A stretch of DNA of 64,000 nt from Osedax fenrisi. Lineage: Eukaryota; Annelida; Polychaeta; Sabellida; Siboglinidae. Under the pieces are notes generated by a model. It made no database searches. It was given only the letters and a program-made list of their open reading frames with translations, and was not told the DNA's origin. Position 1 is the stretch's first letter. Each line of letters starts with the position of its first letter. The stretch spans positions 186,001-250,000 of the forward strand of contig CAXHSG010000177.1 of assembly GCA_964019155.1 (NCBI GenBank). The letters run 5' to 3'. The position numbers and the translations under genes were made by a program. Positions 40,641 to 53,619 of this stretch are shown here, piece by piece.

Positions 40641-42881
40641 GTTTTAAGTATAGCATGGGTTTTAATGATATCATTAGTTTTAAGTATAGCATTGGCGTTA
40701 ATGATATCATTAGTTTTAAGTATAGCATGGGTGTTAATGATAGCTTTAGTTTTAAGTATATCATGGATGATAGTGATAGTATTAGTTATAAGTATAGCAT
40801 GGGTATTAATGATAACATTAGTTTTAATGATAGCATTAGTTTTAAGTATAGCATGGGTATTAATGATAGCATTAGTTTTAAGTATAGCATGGGTGTTAAT
40901 GATAGCATTAGTTTTAATGATAGCATGGGTGTTAATGATAGCATTAGTTGTAATGATAGTATTAGTTTTAAGTATAGCATGGGTATTAATGATAGCATTA
41001 GTTTTAAGTATAGCATGGGTGTTAATAATAGCTTTACTTTAAAGTATAACATGGATGTTAATGATAGCATTAGTTTTAAGTATAGCATGGGTGTTAATGA
41101 TAACATTAGTTTTAATGATAGCATTAGTTTTAAGTATATCAAATATTTTAATGATAGCATTAGTTTTAAGTATAGCATATGTGTTAATTATATCATTAGT
41201 TTTAAGTATAGCATGGGTGTTAATGATAGTATTAGTTTTAAGTATAGCATGGGTGTTAATGATAGCATTAGTTTTAAGTATAACATGGGTGTTAATGATA
41301 GCATTAGTTTTAAGTATAGCATGGGTGTTAATGATAGCATTAGTTTTAATTATAACATGGGTGTTAATGATAGCATTAGTTGTAATGATAGCATGGGAGT
41401 TAATGATAGCATTAGTTTTAAGTATAGCATGGGTAGTAATGATGTCATTAGTTTTAAGTATAGCATGGGTGTCAATGATAGCATTAGTTTTAAGTATAGC
41501 ATGGATGTTAATGATAGCATTAGTTTTAAGTATAGCATGGGTGTTAATAATAGCATTAGTTTTAAGTATAGCATGGATGTTAATGATAGCATTAGTTTTA
41601 AGTATAGCATGGGTGTTAATGATAGCATTAGTTTTAATGATAGCATGGGTGTTAATGATAGCATTAGTTTTAAGTATAGCATGGATGTTAATGATATCTT
41701 TAGTTTTAAGTATAGTATGGGCGTTAATGATATCATTAGTTTTAAGTATAGCATGGGTGTTAATGATAGCTTTAGTTTTAAGTATAGCATGGGTGTTAAT
41801 GATATCTTTAGTTTTAAGTATAACATGGGTTTTAATGATAGCATTAGTTTTAAGTATAGCATGGGTTTTAATGATATCATTAGTTTTAAGTATAGCATTG
41901 GCGTTAATGATATCATTAGTTTTAAGTATAGCATGGGTGTTAATGATAGCTTTAGTTTTAAGTATATCATGTATGTTAATGATAGCATTAGTTTTAAGTA
42001 TAGCATGGGTGTCAATGATAGCATTAGTTTTAAGTATAGCATGGATGATAGTGATAGTATTAGTTATAAGTATAGCATGGGTATTAATGATAACATTAGT
42101 TTTAATGATAGCATTAGTTTTAAGTATAGCATGGGTATTAATGATAGCATTAGTTTTAAGTATAGCATGGGTGTTAATGATAGCATTAGTTTTAATGATA
42201 GCATGGGTGTTAATGATAGCATTAGTTGTAATGATAGTATTAGTTTTAAGTATAGCATGGGTATTAATGATAGCATTAGTTTTAAGTATAGCATGGGTGT
42301 TAATAATAGCTTTACTTTTAAGTATAACATGGATGTTAATGATAGCATTAGTTTTAAGTATAGCATGGGTGTTAATGATAACATTAGTTTTAATGATAGC
42401 ATTAGTTTTAAGTATATAAAATATTTTAATGATAGCATTAGTTTTAAGTATAGCATGTGTGTTAATTATATCATTAGTTTTAAGTATAGCATGGGTGTTA
42501 ATGATAGTATTAGTTTTAAGTATAATATAGATGTTAATGATAGCATTAGTTTTAAGTATAGCATGGGTGTTAATGATAGCATTAGTTTTAAGTATAACAT
42601 GGGTGTTAATGATAGCATTAGTTTTAAGTATAGCATGGGTGTTAATGATAGCATTAGTTTTAATTATAACATGGGTGTTAATGATAGCATTAGTTGTAAT
42701 GATAGCATGGGAGTTAATGATAGCATTAGTTTTAAGTATAGCATGGGTAGTAATGATGTCATTAGTTTTAAGTATAGCATGGGTGTCAATGATAGCATTA
42801 GTTTTAAGTATAGCATGGATGTTAATGATAGCATTAGTTTTAAGTATAGCATGGGTGTTAATAATAGCATTAGTTTTAAGT
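40641..42881 (+). repeat. Roughly 1.2-1.3-kb duplication with stepped offsets
   Basis: The rare unit ATAGCATTGGCGTTAATG near 40,688 and 41,894 sets an offset of 1,206 (67 units). Downstream the offset becomes 1,278 (40,786 to 42,064) and then 1,314 (41,350 to 42,664). The second copy therefore gained 72 and then 36 bp in whole units, or the first lost them. A TATA-like run produced by substitution lies at 42,413-42,427. No gene is seen. Confidence 0.72.
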
Positions 42882-45800
42882 ATAGCATGGTTTTAATGAT
42901 AGCATTAGTTTTAAGTATAGCATGGGTATTAATGATAGCATTAGTTTTAAGTATAACATGGGTGTTAATGATAGCATTAGTTTTATGTATAGCATGGGTG
43001 TTAATGATATCATTAGTTTTATGTATAGCATGGGTGTTAATGATATCATTAGTTTTAAGTATAGCATGGGTGTTAATGATAGCTTTAGTTTTAAGTATAT
43101 CATGTATGTTAATGATAGCATTAGTTTTAAGTATAGCATGGGTGTCAATGATAGCATTAGTTTTAAGTATAGCATGGATGATAGTGATAGTATTCGTTAT
43201 AAGTATAGCATGGGTATTAATGATAGCATTAGTTATAAGTATAGCATGGGTATTAATGATAGCATTAGTTTTAAGTATAACATGGGATTTAATGATAGCA
43301 TTAGTTTTAAGTATAGCATGGGTGTTAATTATAACATTAGTTTTAATGATAGCATTAGTTTTAAGTATAGCATGGGTATTAATGATAGCATTAGTTTTAA
43401 GTATAGCATGGGTTTTAATGATATTATTAGTTTTAAGTATAGCATGGGCGTTAATGATATCATTAGTTTTAAGTATAGCATGGGTGTTAATGATAGCTTT
43501 AGTATTAAGTATATCATGTATGTTAATGATAAAATTAGTTTTAAGTATAGCATGGGTGTCAATGATAGCATTAGTTTTAAGTATAGCATGTATGATAGTG
43601 ATAGTATTAGTTATAAGTATAGCATGGGTATTAATGATAGCATTAGTTTTAAGTATAGCATGGATGTTAATGATAGCATTAGTTTTAAGTATAGCATGGA
43701 TGTTAATGATATCATTAGTTTTAAGTATAGCATGGGTGTTAATGATAACATTAGTTTTAATGATAGCATTAGTTTTAAGTATAGCATGGGTATTAATGAT
43801 AGCATTAGTTTTAAGTATAGCATGGGTGTTAATGATAGCATTAGTTTTAATGATAGCATGGGTGTTAATGATAGCATTAGTTTTAATGATAGCATTAGTT
43901 TTAAGTATAGCATGGGTATTAATGATAGCATTAGTTTTAAGTATAGCATGGGTGTTAATAATAGCTTTACTTTTAAGTATAACATGGATGTTAATGATAG
44001 CATTAGTTTTAAGTATAGCATGGGTGTTAATGATAATATTAGTTTTAATGATAGCATTAGTTTTAAGTATATCATATATTTTAATGATAGCATTAGTTTT
44101 AAGTATAGCATGTGTGTTAATTATATCATTAGTTTTAAGTATAGCATGGGTGTTAATGATAGTATTAGTTTTAAGTATAATATAGATGTTAATGATAGCA
44201 TTAGTTTTAAGTATAGCATGGGTGTTAATGATAGCATTAGTTTTAAGTATAACATGGGTGTTAATGATAGCATTAGTTTTAAGTATAGCATGGATGTTAA
44301 TGATAGCATTAGTTTTAATTATAACATGGGTGTTAATGATAGCATTAGTTGTAATGATAGCATGGGAGTTAATGAAAGCATTAGTTTTAAGTATAGCATG
44401 GGTAGTAATGATATCATTAGTTTTAAGTATAGCATGGGTGTCAATGATAGCATTAGTTTTAAGTATAGCATGGTTTTAATGATAGCATTAGTTTTAAGTA
44501 TAGCATGGGTATTAATGATAGCATTAGTTTTAATGATAGCATTAGTTTTAAGTATAGCATGGGTATTAATGATAGCATTAGTTTTAAGTATAGCATGGGT
44601 GTTAATGATAGCATTACTTTTAAGTATAGCATGGATGTTAATGATAGCATTAGTTTTAAGTATAGAATGGGTGTTAATAATAGCATTAGTTTTAAGTATA
44701 GCATGGTTTTAATGATAGCATTAGTTTTAAGTATAGCATGGGTATTAATGATAGCATTAGTTTTAATGATAGCATTAGTTTTAAGTATAGCATGGGTATT
44801 AATGATAGCATTAGTTTTAAGTATAGCATGGGTGTTAATGATAGCATTACTTTTAAGTATAACATGGATGTTAATGATAGCATTAGTTTTAAGTATATCA
44901 TGGGTGTTAATGATAGCATTAGTTTTAATGATAGCATGGGAGTTAATGATATCATTAGTTTTAAGTATAGCATGGGTGTTAATGATAGCTTTAGTTTTAA
45001 GTATATCATGTATGTTAATGATAGCATTAGTTTTAAGTATAGCATGGGTGTCAATGATAGCATTATTTTTAAGTATAGCATGGATGATAGTGATAGTATT
45101 AGTTATAAGTATAGCATGGGTATTAATGATAGCATTAGTTTTAAGTATAACATGGGATTTAATGATAGCATTAGTTTTAAGTATAGCATGGGTGTTAATG
45201 ATAACATTAGTTTTAATGATAGCATTAGTTTTAAGTATAGCATGGGTATTAATGATAGCATTAGTTTTAAGTATAGCATGGGTGTTAATGATAGCATTAG
45301 TTTTAATGATAGCATGGGTGTTAATGATAGCATTAGTTTTAAGTATAGCATGGATGTTAATGATATCTTTAGTTTTAAGTATAGCATGGGTTTTAATGAT
45401 AGCATTAGTTTTAAGTATAGCATGGGTTTTAATGATATAATTAGTTTTAAGTATAGTATGGGCGTTAATGATATCATTAGTTTTAAGTATAGCATGGGTG
45501 TTAATGATAGCTTTAGTTTTAAGTATAGCATGGGTGTTAATGATAGCTTTAGTTTTAAGTATAGCATGGGTGTTAATGATATCATTAGTTTTAAGTATAG
45601 CATGGATGTTAATGATATCTTTAGTTTTAAGTATGGCATGGGTTTTAATGATAGCATTAGTTTTAAGTATAGCATGGGTTTTAATGATATCATTAGTTTT
45701 AAGTATAGCATGGGCGTTAATGATATCATTAGTTTTAAGTATAGCATGGGTGTTAATGATAGCTTTAGTTTTAAGTATATCATGTATGTTAATGATAGCA

Positions 45801-46215
45801 TTAGTTTTAAGTATAGCATGGGTGTCAATGATAGCATTAGTTTTAAGTATAGAATGGATGATAGTGATAGTATTAGTTATAAGTATAGCATGGGTATTAA
45901 TGATAGCATTAGTTTTAAGTATAGCATGGGTGTCAATGATAGCATTAGTTTTAAGTATAGCATGGATGTTAATGATATCATTAGTTTTAAGTATAGCATG
46001 GGTGTTAATGATAACATTAGTTTTAATGATAGCATTAGTTTTAAGTATAGCATGGGTATTAATGATAGCATTAGTTTTAAGTAGAGCATGGGTGTTAATG
46101 ATAGCATTAGTTTTAATGATAGAATGGGTGTTAATGATAGCATTAGTTTTAATGATAGCATTAGTTTTAAGTATAGCATGGGTATTAATGATAGCATTAG
46201 TTTTAAGTATAGCAT
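42882..46215 (+). repeat. Left-type block with a chimeric switch near 44,465-44,481
   Basis: About 43.3-44.48 kb matches about 4.9-6.08 kb at offset 38,400; about 44.46-46.2 kb matches 0.82-2.58 kb at offset 43,636. Both offsets hold at the 17-mer at 44,465, which corresponds to both 829 and 6,065. Each offset equals a multiple of 18 minus the number of 17-mers between the loci (18 x 2,135 - 30 and 18 x 2,426 - 32). A second 17-mer follows at 44,698, 233 bp on, as at 829/1,062. The right edge overlaps the start of the 4.1-kb HOR. Confidence 0.82.
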
Positions 46216-49200
46216 GGGTGTTAATGATAGCATTAGTTTTAATGATAGCATGGGTGTTAATGATAGCATTAGTTTTAAGTATAGCATGGATGATAGTGAT
46301 AGTATTAGTTATAAGTATAGCATGGGTATTAATGATAGCATTAGTTTTAAGTATAACATGTGATTTAATGATAGCATTAGTTTTAAGTATAGCATGGGTG
46401 TTAATGATAACATTAGTTTTAATGATAGCATTAGTTTTAAGTATAGCATGGGTATTAATGATAGCATTAGTTTTAAGTATAGCATGGGTGTTAATGATAG
46501 CATTAGTTTTAATGATAGCATGGGTGTTAATGATAGCATTAGTTTTAAGTATAGCATGGATGTTAATGATATCTTTAGTTTTAAGTATAGCATGGGTTTT
46601 AATGATAGCATTAGTTTTAAGTATAGCATGGGTTTTAATGATATAATTAGTTTTAAGTATAGTATGGGCGTTAATGATATCATTAGTTTTAAGTATAGCA
46701 TGGGTGTTAATGATAGCTTTAGTTTTAAGTATAGCATGGGTGTTAATGATAGCTTTAGTTTTAAGTATAGCATGGGTGTTAATGATATCATTAGTTTTAA
46801 GTATAGCATGGATGTTAATGATATCTTTAGTTTTAAGTATGGCATGGGTTTTAATGATAGCATTAGTTTTAAGTATAGCATGGGTTTTAATGATATCATT
46901 AGTTTTAAGTATAGTATGGGCGTTAATGATATCATTAGTTTTAAGTATAGCATGGGTGTTAATGATAGCTTTAGTTTTAAGTATAGCATGGGTGTTAATG
47001 ATAGCTTTAGTTTTAAGTATAGCATGGGTGTTAATGATATCATTAGTTTTAAGTATAGCATGGATGTTAATGATATCTTTAGTTTTAAGTATGGCATGGG
47101 TTTTAATGATAGCATTAGTTTTAAGTATAGCATGGGTTTTAATGATATCATTAGTTTTAAGTATAGCATGGGCGTTAATGATATCATTAGTTTTAAGTAT
47201 AGCATGGGTGTTAATGATAGCTTTAGTTTTAAGTATATCATGTATGTTAATGATAGCTTTAGTTTTAAGTATAGCATGGATGTTAATGATAGCTTTAGTT
47301 TTAAGTATAGCATGGGTATTAATGATAGCATTAGTTTTAAGTATAGCATGGGTGTTAATGATAGCATTAGTTTTAATGATAGCATGAGTGTTAATGATAG
47401 CATTAGTTTTAATGATAGCATTAGTTTTAAGTATAGCATGGGTATTAATGATAGCATTAGTTTTAAGTATAACATGGGTGTTAATAATAGCTTTACTTTT
47501 AAGTATAACATGGATGTTAATGATAGCATTAGTTTTAAGTATAGCATGGGTGTTAATGATAACATTAGTTTTAATGATAGCATTAGTTTTAAGTATATCA
47601 TATATTTTAATGATAGCATTAGTTTTAAGTATAGCATGTGTGTTAATGATATCATTAGTTTTAAGTATAGCATGGGTGTTAATGATAGTATTAGTTTTAA
47701 GTATAGCATGGGTGTTAATGATCGCATTAGTTTTAAGTATAACATGGGTGTTAATGATAGCATTAGTTTTAAGTATAGCATGGGTGTTAATGATAGCATT
47801 AGTTTTAATTATAACATGGGTGTTAATGATAGCATTAGTTTTAATGATAGCATGGGAGTTAATGATAGCATTAGTTTTAAGTATAGCATGAGTAGTAATG
47901 ATATCATTAGTTTTAAGTATAGCATGGGTGTTAATGATAGCTTTAGTTTTAAGTATAGCATGGGTGTTAATGATAGCATTAGTTTTAAGTATAGCATGGA
48001 TGTTAATGATATCTTTAGTTTTAAGTATAGCATGGGTTTTAATGATAGCATTAGTTTTAAGTATAGCATGGGTTTTAATGATATCATTAGTTTTAAGTAT
48101 AGCATGGGCGTTAATGATATCATTAGTTTTAAGTATAGCATGGGTGTTAATGATAGCTTTAGTTTTATGTATAGCATGGGTGTCAATGATAGCATTAGTT
48201 TTAAGTATAGCATGGATGATAGTGATAGTATTAGTTATAAGTATAGCATGAGTATTAATGATAGCATTAGTTATAAGTATAGCATGGGTATTAATGATAG
48301 CATTAGTTTTAAGTATAATATGGGATTTAATGATAGCATTAGTTTTAAGTATAGCATGGGTGTTAATGATAACATTAGTTTTAATGATAGCATTAGTTTT
48401 AAGTATAGCATGGGTATTAATGATAGCATTAGTTTTAATGATAGCATGGGTGTTAATGATAGCATTAGTTTTAATGATAGCATGGGTGTTAATGATAGCA
48501 TTAGTTTTAAGTATAGCATGGATGTTAATGATATCTTTAGTTTTAAGTATAGCATGGGTGTTAATGATAGCATTAGTTTTAAGTATAGCATGGGTTTTAA
48601 TGATATCATTAGTTTTAAGTATAGCATGGGCGTTAATGATATCATTAGTTTTAAGTATAGCATGGGTGTTAATGATAGCTTTAGTTTTAAGTATAGCATG
48701 GGTGTTAATGATAGCTTTAGTTTTAAGTATAGCATGGGTGTTAATAATAGCATTAGTTTTAAGTATAGCATGGATGTTAATGATATCTTTAGTTTTAAGT
48801 ATAGCATGGGTGTCAATGATAGCATTAGTTTTAAGTATAGCATGGGTTTTAATGATATCATTAGTTTTAAGTATAGCATGGGCGTTAATGATATCATTAG
48901 TTTTAAGTATAGCATGGGTGTTAATGATAGCTTTAGTTTTAAGTATATCATGTATGTTAATGATAGCATTAGTTTTAAGTATAGCATGGGTGTCAATGAT
49001 AGCATTAGTTTTAAGTATAGCATGGATGATAGTGATAGTATTAGTTATAAGTATAGCATGGGTATTAATGATAGCATTAGTTTTAAGTATAGCATGGGTG
49101 TCAATGATAGCATTAGTTTTAAGTATAGCATGGATGTTAATGATATCATTAGTTTTAAGTATAGCATGGGTGTTAATGATAACATTAGTTTTAATGATAG

Positions 49201-49500
49201 CATTAGTTTTAAGTATAGCATGGGTATTAATGATAGCATTAGTTTTAAGTATAGCATGGGTGTTAATGATAGCATTAGTTTTAATGATAGCATGGGTGTT
49301 AATGATAGCATTAGTTTTAATGATAGCATTATTTTTAAGTATAGCATGGGTATTAATGATAGCATTAGTTTTAAGTATAGCATGGGTGTTAATAATAGCT
49401 TTACTTTTAAGTATAACATGGATGTAATGATAGCATTAGTTTTAAGTATAGCATGGGTGTTAATGATAACATTAGTTTTAATGATAGCATTAGTTTAAGT
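45381..49500 (+). repeat. 4.1-kb higher-order repeat, copy 1 (4,120 bp)
   Basis: First copy of the right-domain HOR, set to start at an ATAGCATGGG unit. Landmarks recur in copy 2 at +4,119: the TAG variant near 46,084, the tandem GGCATGGG variants near 45,630 to 47,100, ATGATCGCATTAG near 47,720, AGCATGAGTAG near 47,885 and the 17-mers at 49,413 (GATGTAATG) and 49,484 (GTTTAAGT). Its first 0.8 kb also matches the left domain, which suggests where this HOR family came from. Confidence 0.87.
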
Positions 49501-52500
49501 ATAGCATGGGTTTAAAGATAGCATTAGTTTTAAGTATAGCATGGGTTTTAATGATATAATTAGTTTTAAGTATAGTATGGGCGTTAATGATATCATTAGT
49601 TTTAAGTATAGCATGGGTGTTAATGATAGCTTTAGTTTTAAGTATAGCATGGGTGTTAATGATAGCTTTAGTTTTAAGTATAGCATGGGTGTTAATGATA
49701 TCATTAGTTTTAAGTATAGCATGGATGTTAATGATATATTTAGTTTTAAGTATGGCATGGGTTTTAATGATAGCATTAGTTTTAAGTATAGCATGGGTTT
49801 TAATGATATCATTAGTTTTAAGTATAGCATGGGCGTTAATGATATCATTAGTTTTAAGTATAGCATGGGTGTTAATGATAGCTTTAGTTTTAAGTATATC
49901 ATGTATGTTAATGATAGCATTAGTTTTAAGTATAGCATGGGTGTCAATGATAGCATTAGTTTTAAGTATAGAATGGATGATAGTGATAGTATTAGTTATA
50001 AGTATAGCATGGGTATTAATGATAGCATTAGTTTTAAGTATAGCATGGGTGTCAATGATAGCATTAGTTTTAAGTATAGCATGGATGTTAATGATATCAT
50101 TAGTTTTAAGTATAGCATGGGTGTTAATGATAACATTAGTTTTAATGATAGCATTAGTTTTAAGTATAGCATGGGTATTAATGATAGCATTAGTTTTAAG
50201 TAGAGCATGGGTGTTAATGATAGCATTAGTTTTAATGATAGAATGGGTGTTAATGATAGCATTAGTTTTAATGATAGCATTAGTTTTAAGTATAGCATGG
50301 GTATTAATGATAGCATTAGTTTTAAGTATAGCATGGGTGTTAATGATAGCATTAGTTTTAATGATAGCATGGGTGTTAATGATAGCATTAGTTTTAAGTA
50401 TAGCATGGATGATAGTGATAGTATTAGTTATAAGTATAGCATGGGTATTAATGATAGCATTAGTTTTAAGTATAACATGGGATTTAATGATAGCATTAGT
50501 TTTAAGTATAGCATGGGTGTTAATGATAACATTAGTTTTAATGATAGCATTAGTTTTAAGTATAGCATGGGTATTAATGATAGCATTAGTTTTAAGTATA
50601 GCATGGGTGTTAATGATAGCATTAGTTTTAATGATAGCATGGGTGTTAATGATAGCATTAGTTTTAAGTATAGCATGGATGTTAATGATATCTTTAGTTT
50701 TAAGTATAGCATGGGTTTTAATGATAGCATTAGTTTTAAGTATAGCATGGGTTTTAATGATATAATTAGTTTTAAGTATAGTATGGGCGTTAATGATATC
50801 ATTAGTTTTAAGTATAGCATGGGTGTTAATGATAGCTTTAGTTTTAAGTATAGCATGGGTGTTAATGATAGCTTTAGTTTTAAGTATAGCATGGGTGTTA
50901 ATGATATCATTAGTTTTAAGTATAGCATGGATGTTAATGATATCTTTAGTTTTAAGTATGGCATGGGTTTTAATGATAGCATTAGTTTTAAGTATAGCAT
51001 GGGTTTTAATGATATCATTAGTTTTAAGTATAGTATGGGTGTTAATGATATCATTAGTTTTAAGTATAGCATGGGTGTTAATGATAGCTTTAGTTTTAAG
51101 TATAGCATGGGTGTTAATGATAGCTTTAGTTTTAAGTATAGCATGGGTGTTAATGATATCATTAGTTTTAAGTATAGCATGGATGTTAATGATATCTTTA
51201 GTTTTAAGTATGGCATGGGTTTTAATGATAGCATTAGTTTTAAGTATAGCATGGGTTTTAATGATATCATTAGTTTTAAGTATAGCATGGGCGTTAATGA
51301 TATCATTAGTTTTAAGTATAGCATGGGTGTTAATGATAGCTTTAGTTTTAAGTATATCATGTATGTTAATGATAGCTTTAGTTTTAAGTATAGCATGGAT
51401 GTTAATGATAGCTTTAGTTTTAAGTATAGCATGGGTATTAATGATAGCATTAGTTTTAAGTATAGCATGGGTGTTAATGATAGCATTAGTTTTAATGATA
51501 GCATGAGTGTTAATGATAGCATTAGTTTTAATGATAGCATTAGTTTTAAGTATAGCATGGGTATTAATGATAGCATTAGTTTTAAGTATAGCATGGGTGT
51601 TAATAATAGCTTTACTTTTAAGTATAACATGGATGTTAATGATAGCATTAGTTTTAAGTATAGCATGGGTGTTAATGATAACATTAGTTTTAATGATAGC
51701 ATTAGTTTTAAGTATATCATATATTTTAATGATAGCATTAGTTTTAAGTATAGCATGTGTGTTAATGATATCATTAGTTTTAAGTATAGCATGGGTGTTA
51801 ATGATAGTATTAGTTTTAAGTATAGCATGGGTGTTAATGATCGCATTAGTTTTAAGTATAACATGGGTGTTAATGATAGCATTAGTTTTAAGTATAGCAT
51901 GGGTGTTAATGATAGCATTAGTTTTAATTATAACATGGGTGTTAATGATAGCATTAGTTTTAATGATAGCATGGGAGTTAATGATAGCATTAGTTTTAAG
52001 TATAGCATGAGTAGTAATGATATCATTAGTTTTAAGTATAGCATGGGTGTTAATGATAGCTTTAGTTTTAAGTATAGCATGGGTGTTAATGATAGCATTA
52101 GTTTTAAGTATAGCATGGATGTTAATGATATCTTTAGTTTTAAGTATAGCATGGGTTTTAATGATAGCATTAGTTTTAAGTATAGCATGGGTTTTAATGA
52201 TATCATTAGTTTTAAGTATAGCATGGGCGTTAATGATATCATTAGTTTTAAGTATAGCATTGGTGTTAATGATAGCTTTAGTTTTATGTATAGCATGGGT
52301 GTCAATGATAGCATTAGTTTTAAGTATAGCATGGATGATAGTGATAGTATTAGTTATAAGTATAGCATGAGTATTAATGATAGCATTAGTTATAAGTATA
52401 GCATGGGTATTAATGATAGCATTAGTTTTAAGTATAATATGGGATTTAATGATAGCATTAGTTTTAAGTATAGCATGGGTGTTAATGATAACATTAGTTT

Positions 52501-53619
52501 TAATGATAGCATTAGTTTTAAGTATAGCATGGGTATTAATGATAGCATTAGTTTTAATGATAGCATGGGTGTTAATGATAGCATTAGTTTTAATGATAGC
52601 ATGGGTGTTAATGATAGCATTAGTTTTAAGTATAGCATGGATGTTAATGATATCTTTAGTTTTAAGTATAGCATGGGTGTTAATGATAGCATTAGTTTTA
52701 AGTATAGCATGGGTTTTAATGATATCATTAGTTTTAAGTATAGCATGGGCGTTAATGATATCATTAGTTTTAAGTATAGCATGGGTGTTAATGATAGCTT
52801 TAGTTTTAAGTATAGCATGGGTGTTAATGATAGCTTTAGTTTTAAGTATAGCATGGGTGTTAATAATAGCATTAGTTTTAAGTATAGCATGGATGTTAAT
52901 GATATCTTTAGTTTTAAGTATAGCATGGGTGTCAATGATAGCATTAGTTTTAAGTATAGCATGGGTTTTAATGATATCATTAGTTTTAAGTATAGCATGG
53001 GCGTTAATGATATCATTAGTTTTAAGTATAGCATGGGTGTTAATGATAGCTTTAGTTTTAAGTATATCATGTATGTTAATGATAGCATTAGTTTTAAGTA
53101 TAGCATGGGTGTCAATGATAGCATTAGTTTTAAGTATAGCATGGATGATAGTGATAGTATTAGTTATAAGTATAGCATGGGTATTAATGATAGCATTAGT
53201 TTTAAGTATAGCATGGGTGTCAATGATAGCATTAGTTTTAAGTATAGCATGGATGTTAATGATATCATTAGTTTTAAGTATAGCATGGGTGTTAATGATA
53301 ACATTAGTTTTAATGATAGCATTAGTTTTAAGTATAGCATGGGTATTAATGATAGCATTAGTTTTAAGTATAGCATGGGTGTTAATGATAGCATTAGTTT
53401 TAATGATAGCATGGGTGTTAATGATAGCATTAGTTTTAATGATAGCATTATTTTTAAGTATAGCATGGGTATTAATGATAGCATTAGTTTTAAGTATAGC
53501 ATGGGTGTTAATAATAGCTTTACTTTTAAGTATAACATGGATGTAATGATAGCATTAGTTTTAAGTATAGCATGGGTGTTAATGATAACATTAGTTTTAA
53601 TGATAGCATTAGTTTAAGT
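49501..53619 (+). repeat. 4.1-kb higher-order repeat, copy 2 (4,119 bp)
   Basis: Offset to copy 3 is 4,120 over the shared part (TAG variant 50,203 to 54,323). This copy begins with a private 17-mer, ATAGCATGGGTTTAAAG at 49,501-49,517, which makes it one base shorter than copy 1. 17-mers at 53,532 and 53,603 repeat the pair at the end of copy 1 with identical 71-bp spacing. A few private substitutions are visible, for example GCATTGGTG near 52,258 and GTATGGGTG for GTATGGGCG near 51,041. Confidence 0.87.

Larger units (their letters stand above)
829..44714 (+). repeat. Class A 17-mers (ATAGCATGGTTTTAATG), 19 sites
   Basis: One-base-short form of unit b. Unit starts: 829, 1,062, 6,065, 10,256, 29,196, 29,429, 31,066, 31,515, 31,748, 32,935, 34,248, 34,697, 34,930, 35,865, 37,214, 39,067, 42,882, 44,465 and 44,698. 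Those at 37,214 and 39,067 have GAATGG instead of GCATGG. Five pairs are exactly 233 bp apart. None occurs in the 4.1-kb HOR domain right of 44.7 kb. Confidence 0.9.

Noticed and set aside
39755..44185. Very long open reading frame (+, about 1,476 codons of a 12-residue MGVNDSISFKYS-type repeat)
   Set aside because: The frame is open only because the 18-nt unit has no stop in that phase. Equally long frames overlap it in other phases and strands, it turns into a different hydrophobic repeat wherever a one-base deletion is crossed, and no non-repeat domain or gene structure surrounds it.
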